From Humisphaera sp. (GTDB lineage: Bacteria > Planctomycetota > Phycisphaerae > Tepidisphaerales > Tepidisphaeraceae), in contig JANXVV010000202.1 of NCBI GenBank assembly GCA_025351525.1, positions 1-8,581 of the forward strand: a stretch of DNA of 8,581 bases, read 5' to 3'. The position numbers and the translations under genes are program-made. This document shows positions 6,028 to 8,581 of the stretch, one piece after another. The stretch's first letter is position 1. Every line of letters starts with the position of its first letter. The notes under the pieces are model-generated. The model searched no databases, had not been told where the DNA came from, and worked only from the letters and a program-made list of their open reading frames with translations.

Positions 6028-6369
6028 ATGAAGTGTTTCAATTTTTTCCGTACCGCCACCGTGATGTTGGCCTTTGCCGGCGCGGGCATCGTGCAGGCGG
6101 GTGAGAGCGTTAAGACGGTTAGCGGCAAGTCCGACTGCGCCACGTGCAGCGGCGTCACCAGCGCCGGTCACTCGCTCATGATCGTCGATGCCAAAGGCGA
6201 ACGCTGGGTTCTCCTCGGCGACAGCGCCAGCTACAAAGCCGCCCAGAAAGACCGCATGGACGCCAAGAAAATGACCGCCACTCTCGCCTCCGAGCCCGTT
6301 TCCAAAATGGATGAAAAGGGCAAGGAATATAAGGAGGCGAAGGTTTCCGAAGTGAAGATCGAGAGCTGA
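6028..6369 (+). CDS. Small secreted protein with CATC motif (113 aa)
   Basis: A Sec signal peptide is clear: MKCFNFF, a hydrophobic core TATVMLAFAGAGIV, and a likely cleavage after VQA (residue 24). The mature part begins with CATC (Cys37, Cys40), a CxxC that could bind metal or form a disulfide. It then reads GHSLMIVDAKGERWVLLGD, a lysine-rich helix, MTATLASEPV and DEKGKEYKEAKVSEVKI. Alternating short strands with D-x-x-G turns suggest a small beta-barrel, OB-like fold; that is inference. I do not recognise a named family and do not assign a function. It follows msrPQ on the same strand after 285 bases including a repeat, has its own strong ribosome binding site, and may be separately transcribed. 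A hairpin repeat follows its stop. Confidence 0.8.
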   Translation: MKCFNFFRTATVMLAFAGAGIVQAGESVKTVSGKSDCATCSGVTSAGHSLMIVDAKGERWVLLGDSASYKAAQKDRMDAKKMTATLASEPVSKMDEKGKEYKEAKVSEVKIES

Positions 6370-6410
6370 TTCCACCGATTAAGTTAAATGCCTGTGCAAA
6401 GTTGCATAGG

Positions 6411-6483
6411 CGCAAAGGCGCAAAGTAAAACGCAAAGAATTAATTTTGAATTGATTCTTTGCGTTTTTCTTTGCGCCTTTGCG
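6411..6483. repeat. 33-bp inverted repeat hairpin (CGCAAAG family)
   Basis: Arms 6411-6443 and 6451-6483 are inverted copies matching at 31 of 33 positions; inner A-T pairs reduce the loop to about 3 bases. Each arm is a run of CGCAAAG-type units. It lies between two convergent genes, 41 bases after the small secreted protein and 22 bases past the oxidoreductase stop. It is well placed to be a bidirectional terminator, although the T-run at about 6500-6507 lies outside the stem. Confidence 0.92.
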
Positions 6484-6505
6484 GCCAATTATCTTTCCGC
6501 TTTTT

Positions 6506-7525
6506 TTACAAGTCGTCCGAGTCCTGTGGCACTATAGCCTGGACAATCCGCTCGGCTACCTTCACCGCTTCCAGCCCATCCTCCGCCGTCACTTCCGGTG
6601 TTCGGTGTTCTCGCACGGCGGCGATGAATGATTCCAATTGCGTCCGCAGCGGATCGATCGACTCGATTACCAGCGGTTCGACGCGCACCAAATTCGCATA
6701 CCTTATTTTCGAGGGATCTTTGATCTCCCCGCTGCGGACGCGGGCGGCGATGTCGCGAATGGCCGGCAGGCTGGGATTGCCGTGGATCGCCACGCCGGTG
6801 CGCTGGCCGAAGTCGATGGAGACAAACGCGCCGGGGCAGAAGGCCCGCAGTTTTCTCTCGGTTTTAAGCGCCAGACGCGAGGCGGTGAGGTTGGCGACGC
6901 AGCCGTTCTGAAAGGTGAGGCGCGCGTTGCAGATATCTTCCACGCCGCCGATCGCACTGAAACCCGAGGCTTCCACGCGGGCCAGGGGTGAGTCGGCCAG
7001 CTTCAGCACGATGTCGATGTCGTGGATCATCATGTCCAGCACCACGCCCACATCGAGGCTGCGAAAGGTCATCGGGCTGATCCGGATACTTTCCATGAAT
7101 CGCGGCTTCAACCCGAGCGTCCGCATCGCCCGCAACGCCGGATTGAACCGCTCGATATGCCCGACCTGAACCGGCACATCGTACTGCCTGACCCAATCCA
7201 CGATCCTCTGACACTCGGCGGTGTCGCGGGCCAAAGGTTTTTCAATCAGGCAGGCGATGCCGTGTTGAAGGCATGGCTCCGCGACTGCGGCATGAAACCG
7301 CGTCGGTGTCGCGATTGTGACGGCTTTCACCAGCGGCAATAGGTCGGTCAGTTCCAGAAACGGTCGACAGCCATATTCATTCGCGACCGATGCGGCGGTG
7401 TCCGGGTCGGCATCGAATACCCCGACGAGTTTCACCTCGCGCATTTGAGAATAAACGCGCGCGTGCAGGCGGCCCATGCGACCGCAACCGAGCACCGCGA
7501 CGGGTAATGGGGAGTGTTCAATCAC
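6506..7525 (-). CDS. Gfo/Idh/MocA family NAD(P)-dependent oxidoreductase (339 aa)
   Basis: The N-terminal Rossmann fold shows VAVLGCGRMGRLHARVY (9-25) with the glycine-rich GxGxxG and an acidic residue ending strand 2 (VFDAD, 36-40). The family's EKPLA (95-99) supplies the catalytic-site Lys96. VGHIERFNPAL (121-131) and VVLDMMIHDIDIVLKL (161-176), with His168, Asp169 and Asp171, fit the substrate domain. These features resemble sugar or UDP-sugar dehydrogenases, notably the UDP-GlcNAc 3-dehydrogenase (GnnA)-like branch, but no lipid A or sugar genes are adjacent, so the substrate is left open. The start is GTG 7525; the glycine-rich loop begins only 12 residues later, so little extension is possible. 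It is the only minus-strand gene, divergent from larB and convergent with the small secreted protein. No usable ribosome binding site is seen; GGTGG is just one base from the start. Confidence 0.88.
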   Translation of the reverse strand: MIEHSPLPVAVLGCGRMGRLHARVYSQMREVKLVGVFDADPDTAASVANEYGCRPFLELTDLLPLVKAVTIATPTRFHAAVAEPCLQHGIACLIEKPLARDTAECQRIVDWVRQYDVPVQVGHIERFNPALRAMRTLGLKPRFMESIRISPMTFRSLDVGVVLDMMIHDIDIVLKLADSPLARVEASGFSAIGGVEDICNARLTFQNGCVANLTASRLALKTERKLRAFCPGAFVSIDFGQRTGVAIHGNPSLPAIRDIAARVRSGEIKDPSKIRYANLVRVEPLVIESIDPLRTQLESFIAAVREHRTPEVTAEDGLEAVKVAERIVQAIVPQDSDDL

Positions 7526-7531
7526 GCCACC

Positions 7532-7560
7532 GTTTTAATGTGTCGCGCGGTGTTTGTCAT
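7532..7560 (-). promoter_or_regulatory. Candidate promoter of the oxidoreductase gene, likely leaderless
   Basis: On the minus strand ATGACA (7560-7555) matches TTGACA at 5 of 6 positions. It is followed after exactly 17 bases by TAAAAC (7537-7532), which matches TATAAT at 4 of 6. Six bases then lead to GTG 7525, where the transcript should begin. The -10 match lacks the conserved final T, so confidence is limited. Confidence 0.4.
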
Positions 7561-7584
7561 TCGAACAACGATGCATTCATTATT

Positions 7585-7654
7585 TAGCCGTCTCGCTTGC
7601 GAGGCGCGTCTCATGGAAACGTCGGTCAAACGCGCCTCGCAAGCGAGACGGTTA
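7585..7654. repeat. 22-bp perfect inverted repeat (CTCGCTTGCGAG family)
   Basis: Arms 7588-7609 and 7630-7651 are perfect inverted copies and extend to 25 of 26 if flanking bases, including one G-T pair, are counted (7584-7587 side and 7652-7655 side). The loop is 20 bases (7610-7629). Within each arm CTCGCTTGCGAG is itself a small palindrome. It sits between the divergent oxidoreductase and larB genes, upstream of both proposed promoters. Confidence 0.93.
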
Positions 7655-7724
7655 GATAATGCGGAGAAAATTCGGCTCGCCGTGAAAGCAATGGAATCAT
7701 TTCCTCGACACTCCGAACTTCGGT

Positions 7725-7730
7725 TACAAT
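7725..7730 (+). promoter_or_regulatory. Candidate -10 box of larB, likely leaderless
   Basis: TACAAT matches TATAAT at 5 of 6 positions and ends 6 bases before GTG 7737, so the transcript would start on the start codon. No Shine-Dalgarno sequence precedes it. A -35 is not convincing: TCGACA (7705-7710) is a good hexamer but only 14 bases away. Confidence 0.4.
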
Positions 7731-7736
7731 TCACCT

Positions 7737-8507
7737 GTGGATCCAGAACATCTCAAAGACTTATTGAACGCCGTTGCCTCGCATCAGACTCCCGTGGGCG
7801 AGGCGATGGAGCGATTGCGGCGGCTTCCGTTCGAGCAGTTGCCGTTCGCCACGGTGGATCATCACCGGTCGCTCCGCTGCGGGCATCCTGAAGTGATCTA
7901 TTGCCCTGGAAAGACGGCATCGCAGACCGTCGAGATCGCACGACGGCTTGCGGAGAAGAACGCCTGCGTCCTGGCAACGCGGGCCTCGGCTGAACAAATC
8001 GCGGCGATGCGGACGGCGTTTGAAAACGTAGAGGTGAACGAGGCCGGCCGGGCCGTGCTGGTTAATCCCCCCGCGGTCGTGGAGCCGCCGCCGGGGCAGG
8101 TGTACGTTGCGCTGGTTTCCGCCGGCACCGCCGATGGGCCGGTGGCGGAAGAAGCGGCCTTGACACTGCGTTCCATGCGCGTGCCGGTCAAACGTTTAAC
8201 CGATGTGGGCGTCAGCGGCCTGCATCGATTGCTGTCGCAACTCGAGGTGTTGCAACAAGCCTGCGCCGTGATCGTGGTGGCGGGGATGGAAGGCGCACTG
8301 CCCAGCGTCGTCGGCGGTCTGGTGGCCTGCCCGGTCTACGCCGTGCCGACCAGCATCGGCTACGGGGCCAGTCTCGGCGGATTATCGGCACTGCTCGGAA
8401 TGTTGAATAGCTGTGCCGCGAACGTGAGCGTCGTCAACATCGACAACGGTTTCGGGGCGGCGTTCTCGGCGTCGCTGGTGTATCGGCAGGTTGCCAAAAC
8501 CGTTTGA
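7737..8507 (+). CDS. larB: Nickel pincer cofactor biosynthesis protein LarB (256 aa)
   Basis: LarB carboxylates nicotinic acid adenine dinucleotide at C5 and hydrolyses it to the dicarboxylated mononucleotide. This is the first step to the nickel-pincer cofactor of LarA-type racemases; LarE and LarC complete it. The N-terminal signature VDHHRSLRCGHPEVIYCPGK (40-59) is typical. The C-terminal half is PurE-like: VSAGTADGPVAEEAA (127-141), LTDVGVSGLHRLL (154-166), VAGMEGALPSVVGGL (181-195), YAVPTSIGYGASLGGL (201-216) and NSCAANVSVVNIDNGFGAA (224-242). Cys226 aligns with the catalytic cysteine that forms a covalent adduct with the substrate in Lactobacillus LarB. Start is GTG 7737; there is no ribosome binding site and a -10-like box lies 6 bases upstream. 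larC, larE and larA are not in the window. A hairpin follows the stop. Confidence 0.95.
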   Translation: MDPEHLKDLLNAVASHQTPVGEAMERLRRLPFEQLPFATVDHHRSLRCGHPEVIYCPGKTASQTVEIARRLAEKNACVLATRASAEQIAAMRTAFENVEVNEAGRAVLVNPPAVVEPPPGQVYVALVSAGTADGPVAEEAALTLRSMRVPVKRLTDVGVSGLHRLLSQLEVLQQACAVIVVAGMEGALPSVVGGLVACPVYAVPTSIGYGASLGGLSALLGMLNSCAANVSVVNIDNGFGAAFSASLVYRQVAKTV

Positions 8508-8535
8508 ATCTGGATGGTATTTTTTAGCGGCTGTG

Positions 8536-8581
8536 CCGAAGGCACGCGTTTCTTCGGGTCGAATAAAACGCGTGCCTTCGG
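8536..8581. repeat. 16-bp perfect inverted repeat after larB, cut by the window edge
   Basis: Arms 8536-8551 (CCGAAGGCACGCGTTT) and 8566-8581 are perfect inverted copies around a 14-base loop. The right arm ends on the last base of the window, so the true repeat may be longer; the left flank GCGGCTGTG suggests it continues. It lies 28 bases past the larB stop and may help end transcription, though it looks like one more dispersed intergenic repeat. Confidence 0.9.

Noticed and set aside
7022..7342. Plus-strand open frame inside the oxidoreductase region
   Set aside because: The minus-strand frame carries the Rossmann motif and EKP; this is its complement shadow.
7514..7891. Plus-strand open frame of 125 codons crossing the inverted repeat into larB
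   Set aside because: It overlaps larB in another frame and its middle is translated from the 22-base repeat.
8536..8581. Classical intrinsic terminator of larB
   Set aside because: The stem is strong, but no T-run can be seen after it because the window ends; listed as a repeat instead.

Overview
The window is a chromosomal stretch of a Gram-negative-type bacterium, most likely a planctomycete. This is inference from gene content and repeat style: a relic of an ISAzo13-type ("Rhodopirellula") transposase, many short intergenic inverted repeats, a large lipoprotein foldase and several genes without a Shine-Dalgarno sequence. Nothing here fixes the genus. It reads as core housekeeping and envelope-maintenance sequence, not a phage or defence island.

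Layout. Positions 1-113 hold the apparently frameshifted 3' end of an unrecognised plus-strand gene. Positions about 159-311 hold an antisense ISAzo13 transposase relic. Then come an RtcB RNA ligase (319-1713), a heptamer repeat array starting at its stop codon, a small HELAH zinc-metallopeptidase-like protein (1916-2308), a SurA/PpiC-type lipoprotein (2607-3905), a second heptamer array folded as a hairpin, the periplasmic methionine sulfoxide reductase pair msrP-msrQ (4089-5114, 5122-5742), a small secreted CxxC protein (6028-6369), a convergent Gfo/Idh/MocA oxidoreductase (7525-6506, minus strand) and the nickel-pincer cofactor enzyme larB (7737-8507).

Functional links. MsrP is a Tat-exported molybdoenzyme and MsrQ its haem membrane partner; they form the only tight operon. 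The lipoprotein upstream and the small exported protein downstream also act outside the cytoplasm, so 2607-6369 may be a loose envelope protein-quality block. RtcB, the oxidoreductase and LarB are cytoplasmic and show no obvious link to it.

Three features deserve a second look. First, each of the seven gene boundaries after rtcB, except the 7-nt msrP-msrQ gap, carries repeat DNA: six inverted repeats of different sequence plus one heptamer array. Three of these are built from 7- or 8-base tandem units. Second, three genes (metallopeptidase, oxidoreductase, larB) have a GTG start exactly 6 nt downstream of a -10-like hexamer and no ribosome binding site, as expected for leaderless mRNAs. Third, the parvulin domain of the lipoprotein appears to lack both active-site histidines. 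I found no CRISPR array, tRNA or rRNA, and no clearly novel multigene system.
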